64,000 nucleotides of DNA, from positions 6,616,400-6,680,399 of the forward strand of contig OX243822.1 of NCBI GenBank assembly GCA_945859605.1, written 5' to 3'. The position numbers and the translations under genes were made by a program. The DNA comes from Lumbricus rubellus (taxonomy: Eukaryota > Annelida > Clitellata > Crassiclitellata > Lumbricidae). This document shows positions 32,628 through 43,100 of the stretch, piece by piece (position 1 is the stretch's first letter; every line of letters starts with the position of its first letter). The notes under the pieces were generated by a model. It worked only from the letters and a program-made list of their open reading frames with translations, searched no databases and was not told the origin of the DNA.

Positions 32628-32895
32628 CAGGGGCGGATCCAGAGGGAGGCTAATCCAGTCATGCCCCCCCCATTTAGAAATTCCCATGTATCGTGCCCCC
32701 CCCCCCATTTGGTTTGAAGAAGCTTATAATTTGGTAAAATTTTTAGGATTTGGACTTAATGACTAAAAAAAGGTCATCAACTTTTTTGGCGGATGAAATG
32801 GTATGATTTTGCCGAAAATTTTTCCGGATTAACTTTTTTTCCAAGACCAAGAATTCCCCCCCCCCCTCCCTCCAAAGATTCTGTATCCGCCCTTG
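32628..32895. mobile_element. hAT-type MITE, family B, with perfect 8-bp duplication
   Basis: Ends CAGGGGCGGATCCAG and CTGTATCCGCCCTTG. CAACAATG flanks both sides exactly (32620-32627, 32896-32903). This is the reference copy for assigning the family to hAT. Confidence 0.88.
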
Positions 32896-33126
32896 CAACA
32901 ATGGCGCCCATCCCACAACAATTAACTCTAGTCCTAGTCTAAGGTGTAAATGTTCAGTAATCACGGCATAGTCATCTGAAGGTAATTAAAACGCCGCCAG
33001 AAAAACAAAAACCAGTCACCAGCGACGAACCACGATACGCACATAAGACAACAGCCAACAGTCTCAACGTCCGATGTTGAATTTATTATCGTTTTTGGGT
33101 AAATCAATATTGTTTTGCAGCAGTTG

Positions 33127-33186
33127 GCAGCCATATTGTTTGGAGTATACGGGCACTCCGTGCCCGTACTCAAACAATATGGCTGC
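33127..33186. repeat. Palindrome of the family G terminus
   Basis: GGCAGCCATATTGTTTGGAG and its inverse CAAACAATATGGCTGCC face each other around GGGCACTCCGTGCCC. It looks like two family G ends placed head to head. Confidence 0.7.
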
Positions 33187-33419
33187 CAACGAATGCAATA
33201 AAATTAGAGCGCGACCTATGGACGACATCCCAACATGCATCCCATCATGCAAAGCGTGAGGGTCGGTTAGGGCTCAGGTTAGGCGCCGTGAGGGTCGGTT
33301 AGGGTTAGTTTTAGGGTTAGTGCAGTCATTCTGTTGAAATTGAAGCTGAATTTATTAACAATGTCGTCGATGGTCGCGCTCTAATTTTATTGCATTCGTT
33401 GGCAGCCATATTGTTTGGA
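33169..33419. mobile_element. MITE family G with telomere-like core
   Basis: 46-bp inverted ends start CAAACAATATGGCTGCC and continue through AATAAAATTAGAGCGCGACC. The interior is GTGAGGGTCGGTTAGGG / GGTTAGGGTTAG words. The ends contain ATATGGCTGCC, close to a YY1 site. Confidence 0.8.
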
Positions 33420-33565
33420 GTACGGTCACGCAGTGTGTGTGTTTACCCGTTTTTATTTAGAGTCCCTGGTGGCCGAGAGCAAAGAACAGCAACGAGCAAA
33501 GTGATCGCAGCTCACGTATACGTTGCACCGAAGCGGTGTAGACCTCGCTAGATGACAACATAGGA

Positions 33566-33766
33566 AGGGCTTTTTTAACGTGCGCAGTTGTACAGAAAAT
33601 GTGGAGTTTTAAATGGAGCTATGCAGTTGTAGAGGCACTCCTGTACAGTTAAACTAGCAAAAAGTCATTGTCTTCCTTTTGGAAGTAAGTTACCATGATC
33701 GAAGGATGATGGGAAGGGAAAGAAGGAGTTATTTGTGCATTTCTAAAACTTTCTTTAAAAAAGCCC
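33566..33766. mobile_element. MITE family H (AGGGCTTTTTTAA ends), copy 1
   Basis: Inverted ends AGGGCTTTTTTAACGTGC and TTTAAAAAAGCCCT around GCAGTTGTAGAGGCACTCCT. A piece of another copy follows inverted at 33772-33860 (TTTAAAGAAATTTTTAGAAC), forming a hairpin at 33755-33814. Other copies are at 39225-39322 and 58812-58996. Confidence 0.75.
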
Positions 33767-33989
33767 TGGCTGCACCAATACTGTTTTGGTGCAGCGCAGG
33801 GCTTTTTTAAAGAAATTTTTAGAACTGCACAACTTCCCCCAGCCTTCCTCCCTTCCTCCTGTTTCCCTTATACTTTCCCATTTCACTGTATATTTATCGC
33901 CTCACCTCCATTTCCCCACCACCTAACCCTACACCCATTCCATGCTTTTCCTGCCCCCATCCCACGCCCGTTCTGGAGAAAGATGGGGC

Positions 33990-34250
33990 TATTTCTTTTT
34001 TATTATGCAGAATGGGAGACGACAGAAAAATAAAACTACTGGTTTTCGGCAGAATGGAGGGAACAAATCGGAGAGGAAGACCGCACAGAGAATGGTTGGA
34101 CGACATCATCGGGTGGGGAAGAGCATCACTCCAGGAGCTGAGTCACATGGCGATGGACAGGGAGCAGTGGAGATTTTTGGTGAAAATGGCAGTGGACACC
34201 TACGGGCGTTGAGCCCATGGTGCCTGATGATGATGATGATGATGATGAAG
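33990..34250 (+). pseudogene. LINE ORF 3' end, GRPHREWLDDI motif
   Basis: 66-codon reading (34012-34212) FGRMEGTNRRGRPHREWLDD then DREQWRFLVK is the familiar C-terminus of RTE/I-type LINE polymerases (GRPRxxWLDDI..DRxxWRxLV). It ends in (GAT)n, a usual RTE tail. The upstream ORF is lost. Confidence 0.65.
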
Positions 34251-34683
34251 TCTAGTACCTTGCTCATAAGTGCTGTAATATGCCGAGCAAATTTCTGTCC
34301 AGGGTAACGGCCTCAGTTGTCATAGACCCTGGTCAAAATTAATCGGATCCACTCCACCGCAAGTGTCGCGTAGATAAAACCACTGCACAATTCAAAGGCA
34401 GGTCTTATGAGACCTGGGTAAAGCTAGCAACACGTAAACACGAAAACACGTAAACACCAAGAAATTAGCCGTTATTTTAATAGTTTTTGCAAAGCAATTA
34501 AAATTTATTAATCACATACAGCTAATTTACACTCCAAGCCATGCTAGTAATCTAAAAATAAATTTTTGCTTAAGATTTTTTACCCCCCAAAATGAAATTT
34601 CACAGCCCGGAAGCAATCACATGGTAAAAAGACGTATCCGTGTTAATGGAGAGATTGAGCTAATGGAATATAAAGAAAGACTG

Positions 34684-34730
<47 letters not shown>

Positions 34731-34731
34731 T
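34684..34731. repeat. (CAGA)n microsatellite
   Basis: About 12 perfect CAGA units. Confidence 0.95.
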
Positions 34732-35700
34732 GAAAAGACAATGGGGCACATATAGTTGGGTGGGGATGCTTTAGGTCAATGCCAATGTAAGCGTTATATA
34801 TGCGCTGTGGGTTTTTAATTTTTAAGAGACGGAAACGGATTGGTATTGACGGAACGGAACTGTTTACGTGTTGCTAGTTTTACCGAGGTTCTTATGAGAT
34901 GGCTCTTATAGGCTATTCAAATAGTTTCCGTTTTATTATTTTTACTCAGAGCAATATAGTCTTGGCACAGATCAAACATCACATGAGTAGCAATAGATAT
35001 AAAAAACAATTAAACGTTTTTTGAAAAATTTGGAATTAGCACCTTTGCACTCTAAACAGACGACTTACCACTTGCGACCGACGTTGACGAAAGATAAGAA
35101 AAGGACAGTAAAGGCTGTTTCAATTTCTTTGCCAATGGTCCGCTAACTCCACTAGACATAGGCCTATTGCCCGACTGTCTTAAAAAATATATGCCATCCG
35201 ATTGATCCGAAGCTTTAAATTTCAAAACAACGTCCACAAACTGAAATTTCCTTTTTCCGCGTCCAAATTTCCAAAATATTCAAACTTCCGGAAACGCACA
35301 AGTGTAAAAGTAGATCGGAGTGCGAACGCGAATTTAATTATTTCTTGATAATCAGCGCAAACCACTGAAAGCAGTGTCATCAAAATATCAAATAACCTAG
35401 CTACTGTCACGTCTTTTAAAAATTGAAAAGAGGGCAAATTAATTGAAATCATTCCAAAAAATTGCTGCGTCCGTACACACATCGAGTAGGCCTACGTAAT
35501 GTTAACAAGACCATCATCAAAATTTCGCCTAATAGGCCTAACGCCACGCCCAGCGGCGCCGCCAGGATTTTATTTCTGTACGCACAACTTGCACAAAATA
35601 ATATGAAGCGAACAGCGATCGATACGAGCTTATATTCAGGGGTGGATCCAGGATTTCTGGTTAGGGGGGCGTAAATACTACCAATCCAATCCCATATATA
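34732..35700. other. No gene recognised
   Basis: Short ORFs only. GGGGTGGATCCAGGATTTCT near 35640 resembles a family B terminus but its partner was not found. Confidence 0.3.
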
Positions 35701-35713
35701 TATATATAGCCTA

Positions 35714-36701
35714 CACGGTGATTCATAAAAAAACGTCCCACACATAAGTTGGCATAACTCATGTGGATGACCATCAAATTTAATGAAATTTCAGAATAAT
35801 GAAGTTTGATGATACGGCCAAGTGCTATATAAATTATGTCACGTTCAGAGCTATAATGACGTAACGTGGATGACGAAACTAATGACGTCACGATAATCTC
35901 GAGAAATAAGCAAGATTTCAACGTTCCTGTCAGTCACTGGGGTTGTATCATGCAAACCTGGTCAATTTCATCTGGTTTAGCCTCCTAGTGAGAAATTGTT
36001 TACTGTGGCATCACCCAATAAAGCAATCAGAATGTTCACAATCACGCATCTGCCGGTACACAGAAGAGGGACGTTCCAGTAAATTGTCTTTTGCGGAATC
36101 GACCAATTTTCAGCAAATCCCTTATGGTATCTGCACACGGTCGTACAAACATACCCATTTAATCGAACCGGGCGTTAAGATCAATGGACAATATTACAGA
36201 GATGTTCTACTGAAACAGGGCCTTTTACGAGACATTCGTGACATTACCGATGAGTATTTCATCTTCCAGCAGGATAGCGCTCCTGCGCACAGAGCACGAG
36301 ACACTGTTGCGCTACTGGAAACTGAAACATCTCAATTGATCCCGCCTACTTTGTGGCCACCTAACAACCCTGATTTAAATCCAGTGGACTATAAGATATG
36401 GAGTGTCATGCAAGAGAAGGTCTACAGATCTCGAATATGTGATGTCAGTGAGTTGCGAAGTCGAATTGTGGAGGTATGGGACAAGATGGATCAGAGCATC
36501 ATTGATGAATCAGTCAAACAGTGGCGTACTCGTCTTCGCGCATGCGTAACTGCCAAAGGGGTCAATTTGAACATAAACTTTAACTTTCCGAATGTTTAGA
36601 AATAACTCCTCTGTCTTCCTTTAAAATTTCTTTCACATAGCATGACATTTGACGGAGTTACAGTGAAATATGTATGGGACGTTTTTTTATGAATCACCGT
36701 G
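35714..36701 (+). mobile_element. Deleted Tc1/mariner element (DD37D type), copy 2
   Basis: Inverted ends start CACGGTGATTCATAAAAAAA and TA flanks both sides (35712-35713, 36702-36703). 988 bp, shorter than a full element, with transposase C-terminal sequence on the plus strand. Confidence 0.9.
35943..36599 (+). pseudogene. Mariner transposase remnant, 218-codon ORF
   Basis: The first ~75 codons are not recognisable. From LIEPGVKINGQYYRDVLL the DDE domain is clear, with FIFQQDSAPAHRA and WPPNNPDLNPVDYKIW. There are 37 residues between the second and third catalytic Asp, matching copy 1 but with different terminal repeats, so a related family. The first catalytic Asp segment and DNA-binding domain are missing. 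The ORF is open to its stop yet lacks essential parts. Confidence 0.85.
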
Positions 36702-36774
36702 TACATACATATAGGCCTACAGTGCTTAGTGTAAAAAAAAGTGCCAGGACGCTGTACTGTAGGCCTAATTGGTC

Positions 36775-37175
36775 GTCAGTGGCGGCGCCGAAGGCGGGAA
36801 GTTGCGAGTGCCGAAGGCACGAAGCCCATTCCGACTATGGGGTCTGGGGAAGCGTCGTAAGCTCCCCAGCGGGGTCTGGGGCGTAGCCCCAGCGACCAGC
36901 GCATTTTTGGCTGTTTCGACCTTAAATGGAGCCATTTTTAGGCTCTTGTTTGCCAGCTATTTGTGAACCACAAAGTCGCGACATTTTTTAAGAATAAGTC
37001 GTTTTTCAGTGTCGCAAGCTACCAGGATAACAATAAAAATCAAAATGTTATTGTAAAAGAGAAAGGTTTTGTCTTTACAGTAAGCTCCCCCAGCGGGGTC
37101 TGGGGCGGAGACCCAGCGACCAGCGCATTTTTGGCTGTGTCGACCTCAAATGGAGCCATTTTTAGGCAGTCATGC
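36775..37175. repeat. Direct ~85-bp repeats with CCCCAGCGGGGTCTGGGG
   Basis: AGCTCCCCAGCGGGGTCTGG through CCAGCGACCAGCGCATTTTT and AAATGGAGCCATTTTTAGGC occurs at about 36859-36950 and again at 37082-37168. The first is preceded by palindromic GTGCCGAAGGCAC. Function unknown. Confidence 0.65.
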
Positions 37176-37195
37176 TGAACCTATATAATATATCT

Positions 37196-37346
37196 TTTTG
37201 GGGGCGCATAACGTATAGGTAGGATAGGATCTATAGGATTCTCTCGTGGTAATATGGAAATTCAAACTGTCACCCAATAAATTTAGACCATGTGACAATT
37301 GTATAAAAGTTTGCGCCCCTAGAAAAATTCCTGCGGACGCCCATGC
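37196..37346 (-). mobile_element. Half of a GTGGGCGTCCGCA MITE
   Basis: Inverse of 38827-38995 (AGTTTGCGCCCC, GAAAAATTCCTGCGGACGCC). It ends CATG directly against family A copy 2. Confidence 0.6.
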
Positions 37347-37741
37347 TAAAGGCTTCAAATTATTACCCCTCCTAAACATTACCCCCCCCTGCAAACTGTA
37401 ATTTGCATCAATCGTCGCATTTATTGGACTAAAAATATCATAAAAATTAATCCCGCTTCTTGTTTTGGTCTGAAGATTTTCATCCGTTATCCCACTTCGT
37501 GGTTTGGTTTGTTATAAATATTTTCATCTGTAACTAAAATACTAAATCGCCGCTGAAGTTACATGGAGAAATGGCTTCGAGGCTATTATTTTTTCCGAGC
37601 AAAATATTGATAGCAAACCACAGTGGGATGACGGATAAATCTATGCAAATCTAGTATCCGGGCCCCCGGGGGTAATCTGAAACCGGTTACGGTACAAGTT
37701 ACCGGGGGGTGATGTTTAGGAGGTGCAATTTGATACCTTTA
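37347..37741. mobile_element. Palindromic MITE, family A, copy 2
   Basis: Aligns with 153-628 including ATGGAGAAATGGCTTCGAGG. Shorter through loss in the right arm. Confidence 0.75.
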
Positions 37742-37893
37742 GATCGGCATATTGCTATGCTATCGTCGCCTTGAAGCCGGAATTCTACAGGTTCAAATCC
37801 ACCTCGCCGCGTAAGGACCTTGGGCAAGTCCTTCACTCACAATTGCTCAGCGCTTCGGCCGGAGTAGAGAGCTTGAAGGGGCGCTATAGCCTA
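37742..37893 (+). repeat. tRNA-derived SINE, 5'-truncated
   Basis: Box B GGTTCAAATCC at 37790-37800, then CTTGGGCAAGTCCTTCACTC, GCTCAGCGCTTCGGC and the LINE-like tail CTTGAAGGGGCGCTATA. Same family as 61137-61335. Box A is lost at the family A boundary. Confidence 0.75.
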
Positions 37894-37895
37894 AC

Positions 37896-38319
37896 CAGTG
37901 GCGGATCCAGAACTCTTCCAAGGGGGGGGGGGCAAAAATCTTAGAACCTTGGATGGGACAGGTGAAACAAATTTCGAAATTTGGTTGTTGGTCGAAAATA
38001 AATAGGGATCAGTCTTTGGCTGAAGTACTTTTCATCCGCCAAAAAAAGTTGATGAGGTTTTTTTAGTCATCTGCCAAAATGGTTTTGGAGAAAATCATGC
38101 CATTTCATCCGCCAAAAAGTTGATGACCTTTTTCTTTACTCCTCCACTTGAAAACCAACTGGGGGGCCACGTCCCATGCCATTTTCCGAATAAGGCGGGG
38201 GGAAATATGCCATTACACCCATATGCATATTGCTAATTTCATACCAAATGGGGGGCCACGTCCCATGGCAGTTTTTAAATGGGGGCCATGGCCGGATTGC
38301 CCCCCTGGATCCGCCTCTG
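37896..38319. mobile_element. MITE, family B
   Basis: Ends CAGTGGCGGATCCAG and CTGGATCCGCCTCTG. It interrupts the GCTATA tail of the SINE; GCTATA words occur on both sides. GGGGGCCACGTCCCATG appears twice inside. Confidence 0.7.
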
Positions 38320-38826
38320 GCTATAAAAAGTGCATATAAAAACACATACAAACAAAAATTAACGCACTTGCGTAAGTGCGTACGCCTAACGGCGCCCCTG
38401 GCCACGCCACAGTATCGTCCACGCCAACTTTCGAACGAAACCAACTTTTAACCAAGAAAAGACACATCAAACGCATTGAGTGGGCTCACTAGCTAGCTTT
38501 TCCTTCCACTCAGTTTTCCACTGAGTCACAAAATAAGTTAGGCCTATTGATTTAGTTCAGCTGGTTTCAAAATGTAGGCCTAGGCATGGGCGGAGTTTGG
38601 TTTCCGTTCTTGGAGGGGCTAATGCCTTCTTAGGGGGGCTAAGCCGGGAAAAAATTACAATTTTTATGGTAAAATAGCTGAATCTGGGCCTTCTTGGGGG
38701 GGGGGGCTTAGCTCCCCCTAGCCCCTGATAAACTCCGCCCATGGGCCTAGGATTAGGCTATGTAGCGGCTTGTAGCCACACATTTCAATCACAAAAATGG
38801 CAATAGACCTACCAGGTAGGCCTACT

Positions 38827-39139
38827 CGTGGGCGTCCGCATAAATTTTTCTGGGGGGGGCGCAAACTTTTAAATAATTGTCACAAGGTCTAAATTTAATG
38901 GGTGACAGTTTTGAATTTTCATATTAGGCCTACCACGAGAGAATCCTATAGCCTACCTATAGGCCTACGTAGGCCTACGTTAACGTTATGCGCCCAAAGA
39001 AAGACATATAGGCCTAGCTTCAACTTGTAGAACGAATCGATAATCACATTGAAAATCGCGTTGTAACAATCACAACCAAATAATCTAAATTTAGGTTATG
39101 TGCAACCATGCGAAAAATTCCCCGCTGCGGACGCTCATG
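38827..39139. mobile_element. MITE, GTGGGCGTCCGCA..TGCGGACGCTCATG
   Basis: Inverted ends CGTGGGCGTCCGCA and TGCGGACGCTCATG. The interior is unusually rich in TAGGCCTA palindromes. Related termini are at 3660 and 8529. Confidence 0.6.
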
Positions 39140-39224
39140 CAGGTAGGCCTACTCTAGATGTGTTTTTGAAATGACGTGTAGGCCTAATTCCAAATCGGAT
39201 GATAACGAAATTTTACTTTTTTTA

Positions 39225-39322
39225 CTGCACAAAAATGCTTTTACAACTACACAAATCCATTTAGAACTGCAAGTACATTTTGTGTAGGCCTACCGTAGAA
39301 CTGCACGTTTAAAAAGCCCTGG
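39225..39322 (-). mobile_element. MITE family H fragment, inverted
   Basis: Inverse reads AACGTGCAGTTCTACG.., AAATGTACTTGCAGTTCTAA, ATGGATTTGTGTAGTTGTAA, matching 58812-58920, with a TTTAAAAAGCCCTGG end. Confidence 0.6.
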
Positions 39323-40106
39323 TGCAGCGTCCAAAGTCGATCACTACAAACGCTCTCTCGTCTCTCGTCTCATCCGTGTAGTAGCCTAGTCTAGCTAGAA
39401 TATTAGCCTAGTTCTTCGAGTAGGGAACTGACATGGGCATCCCTTGCGGATGGGATGAAATGGTTCTGATTGCCGGTGTCAATAAGCCTAGGTCGACGCC
39501 AAGAACTTGTGATCGATGTGAAATTCACGTCCAAACATCAACATAGGCCTAAATATCGGAGTCGAGAAAGTCAGAACGAGAAGCAGTCACGATTTCAGAA
39601 GACTTTCAAAATAATAGGCCTACTGGCAAATTGCCTACAGACTGTCGCAGTGTCGCTACGGACACAACAATAATCTGCTGTCAGAGACCAGATCGTGGGC
39701 CATTAATTAATGTTGACCGACGTGGTTCGAGTTCCTCAATCGATCCCCATAATTTATACTGCGGCCAACTGTTTCAAAATGGCTTTGCCTCAAATCAAAT
39801 CACTGATCTGTGTTGCATAGTGGTTTGTATAATAATAATTATTGCTTGAATGTGTGTTTGTATGTAGGTTTGTCGTGTTTGCATGTAATACTATTATTGC
39901 ATAAAAATTATGCATAATATTATTTGCATGTAAAAAAATGAGAATGGCGTAAATAGAGGCGCGACATAATTATGTTATCATTATATTTGTAGTCTTTTGA
40001 CCGTTAACCGTACTTTGATGTCGGACACGAATTGACTTCCGTTAGTTTGCTGTGTGGGGCAAATGTGCGTTTGTTGAGATTGCGAAATCTTTTATTGAAA
40101 ACCACG
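39323..40106. other. Upstream of EIF4E; no gene recognised
   Basis: Contains the presumed EIF4E promoter. No TATA box is evident near 40050-40100. Short ORFs only. Confidence 0.35.
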
Positions 40107-43100
40107 ATGTCCGAAGTAGGTTGTTGGCTATGAAAACAGCCAAATAAGTGTATTTTTATATGTTCTGTTTCATTTCCTGTTGATAATGTGACGTTTGGTT
40201 TCTATCAGTGACCGCGTGGACACGTTTTTAACAGCGTATAAAAGCACTAATTTTGACATCGGGTACTCGCCGGGTGTGATGTTTTGACTAGAATTCATTT
40301 GTTCGATGTATGTTCTTTATTTAAAATTATGGATTCACCTCTTCTCTTTTCACGAACATATTCATTTAAACTCGCTGTAATGCGTGTTGCCGGTTTATTT
40401 GATGTTGAGCCTTTGATCGTATTCGTGTTTTTGACTGTGTTTTGCTAAACAATGGATTGTATCTGATACTTTCTTTTACACAATTAACTTGTTTTTATGA
40501 CCGATTGGTGATACACAAGTGAGTCATTGTGATGTAGGAGGAAGTAGAGGGGGACAAATGCCCCGGGATTTGGTGAAAAATCAACTTTTAATGAGCGTCT
40601 GTGACTGCATATCATGTGAATAATGACGCAGTTGTTGATCTGTCGAGATAAAGACGATGCCCTTTGTTTTAACAAATCGTTTTGAGAAATGATTATATAC
40701 GTTTACAAAGATAAAACTAGAGTTTGCATTGATTTTCACATTTCTTACAAACTGTATAAATATCCATCAGAACCTGATTTTCATTAAGTGACAAGATGTT
40801 TACATTCAGCAGCACTGTCTTGCAGTTTTGCCCAAGACTCAGTGCAAGAGTGACGAATAAGTAGACAATTACAAAACTTAACAAGCTGACCAAGTCCAAC
40901 CCTGCCCCTCCACCCAAAAAAAACCTGAAATGATGTAACTGGTGATATATTTGGGTTGGGGTAAATAATTTGAGAATGTATTGTTCAAGAGATACTATGA
41001 CATTTACTGGCGAAATCTACCACTTCCCATTACAAATGACACATAAATTTGCAAAATAAGATACATTGTCAACCCTGTTAGTTAGGAAGTCTACACCTTG
41101 GATTGTTTACATTATTTATTTATTATGCTTGTTGCACTTACTAGTCAGGTAGGCATTCATGGAGCACTTATGTTGTGTTAGTGATTGATGGAATAAATAA
41201 CAGCTTTTAATGTTTTTCCTTAAATTTTCGATTTAATATTTATTCTTGGTGCGACTTTAAACATTTTTAAAATCCATTTAAAATTTGTCAGGTTGAGGTG
41301 GAATCGACGCGTACCGAGTTGCGACCTCTGGCCGGAAAGGTCGACGGAGAAGTGGAGGTACGATCCATCAAGCATCCGCTGCAGTACAACTGGTCTCTTT
41401 GGTACTTCAAGCAGGAGAAGGGAAGGGATTGGTCTGAGAGCCAGCGCAGAATCTCCTCGTTCAACACCGTCGAAGACTTCTGGGCGTAAGATTATTTTGT
41501 TCTAGAAAAAAAATAATAACCCTTTACCGACCAAAGTGTATTAAATGGTATGGGAAATCCTATACCCTTGGTCAGTTTATGGTTAAGGCAACAGTAGTTA
41601 TCTTGAATGAATGAGTGAATAAATGCTGGAAGGAAATCTCGGCCATACATGTGTATGAAATGATAACTAATTATGACAAAGACTTTTGCCCTTTGCAGTC
41701 AAAATTGTCTTTGTTCCTTAACCCATCATAGCGATGAAGGCGATTAGTTTTCCCTGTCTTTTAATGAGATTGTTAGAATGAAAATATAAAGTTTGAAATT
41801 ACGCTATGAGAATGGAAGTGTAAAGATTGTGATTAAGAGAATAAAAACTTTATGATTGCCAGTGCCAGAATCGAAATTTTTAGATTGTGTTCATGTGAAT
41901 AGAAATATCGAGCTTGTGATTATAAGAATAGAAATTTAAGATTAGTTTTGTGAGAATGGATGTTTTAGGATTTACAATTGGTAAGTCATCTATACAGCTT
42001 TCTGGTGATAAGTCACTTTCCAGAATAGAAATTTTAAGAGTGCGATTTCACAAATTTTTTAAAATTGTGATTACATGAATAGAAATTTTAGGGTTGCGAT
42101 TATGAGATATTTAGAAGAACTTTGAAGAACGTATACTAATGTATTCTGTGTGTTTTGATGCTTAGCCTACACAACCACATCCAGCCTCCGAGTCTTTTGG
42201 CAACGGGATGCGACTACTCGCTCTTCAAGGTGAGATGCTTGATGCTTGTATTATTTCTTTATTTATCTGTTTATTTATTGAATCTAATTTAAAATGAACA
42301 TTTGTCAGCGCTGTTCAGATACGCTGTTTGCGTGGCATGCCCATGAAAAGAAAAAGGTCTTCAAGCAGCGAAGAGATGCAGGTGATTCCATACTGAACTA
42401 TTTCATGTGGATTTTCTTACAGGTGTTAAGATACCACACCGTGATTTTTTTATTGGAAAGTGACTTATCACCAGAAAGCTGTATAGATGACTTGTTTGAT
42501 GCTAGTATTTGATCATTTTATTCAGCATGTGATTACCAAATGTTACTTCAATGTAGCAATTGTAACTGTGTTTATCTCCTATTGTTCGTCTACAAGGGGA
42601 ATAATAAAAAATATTTACATTTCTCTTAAAATTTTTGGTTGGTTTTGAATGTTTTTTTTGTGCAGGAGGGAATTCAGCCGATGTGGGAGGACGAGAGAAA
42701 CAAGAGGGGAGGTCGCTGGATCCTCAACGTTCAGAATCGACGATTTGTTGACCCGATTTGGATGGAAACCGTAAGACAGCATTTGATTACAGTTGGGATA
42801 GTCGATAGTTTAGTGGCTAACGAGCTGGACTGTCGGTTTTAACTATTATTAATATTGCTTATTTCTATATAAATTGTTTAGTTTTTTTGCAGAATTTCAT
42901 ATAAAAATATGCTTAGAATACTTTCTCTTTTATCTTGTTTTAAAAAAGAGCTTTTCAAGCTATTACTAATGTTTTTGATGCGCATATTATTTCAATTTAT
43001 TTGGAATTGCTTATTGTCTTTATCTCAAATTAGGATAAGACTGGGCAATAATTTTGTTTGCTATTTAGACGTTTGATGCTACTTGAAATTGAAATGATGA

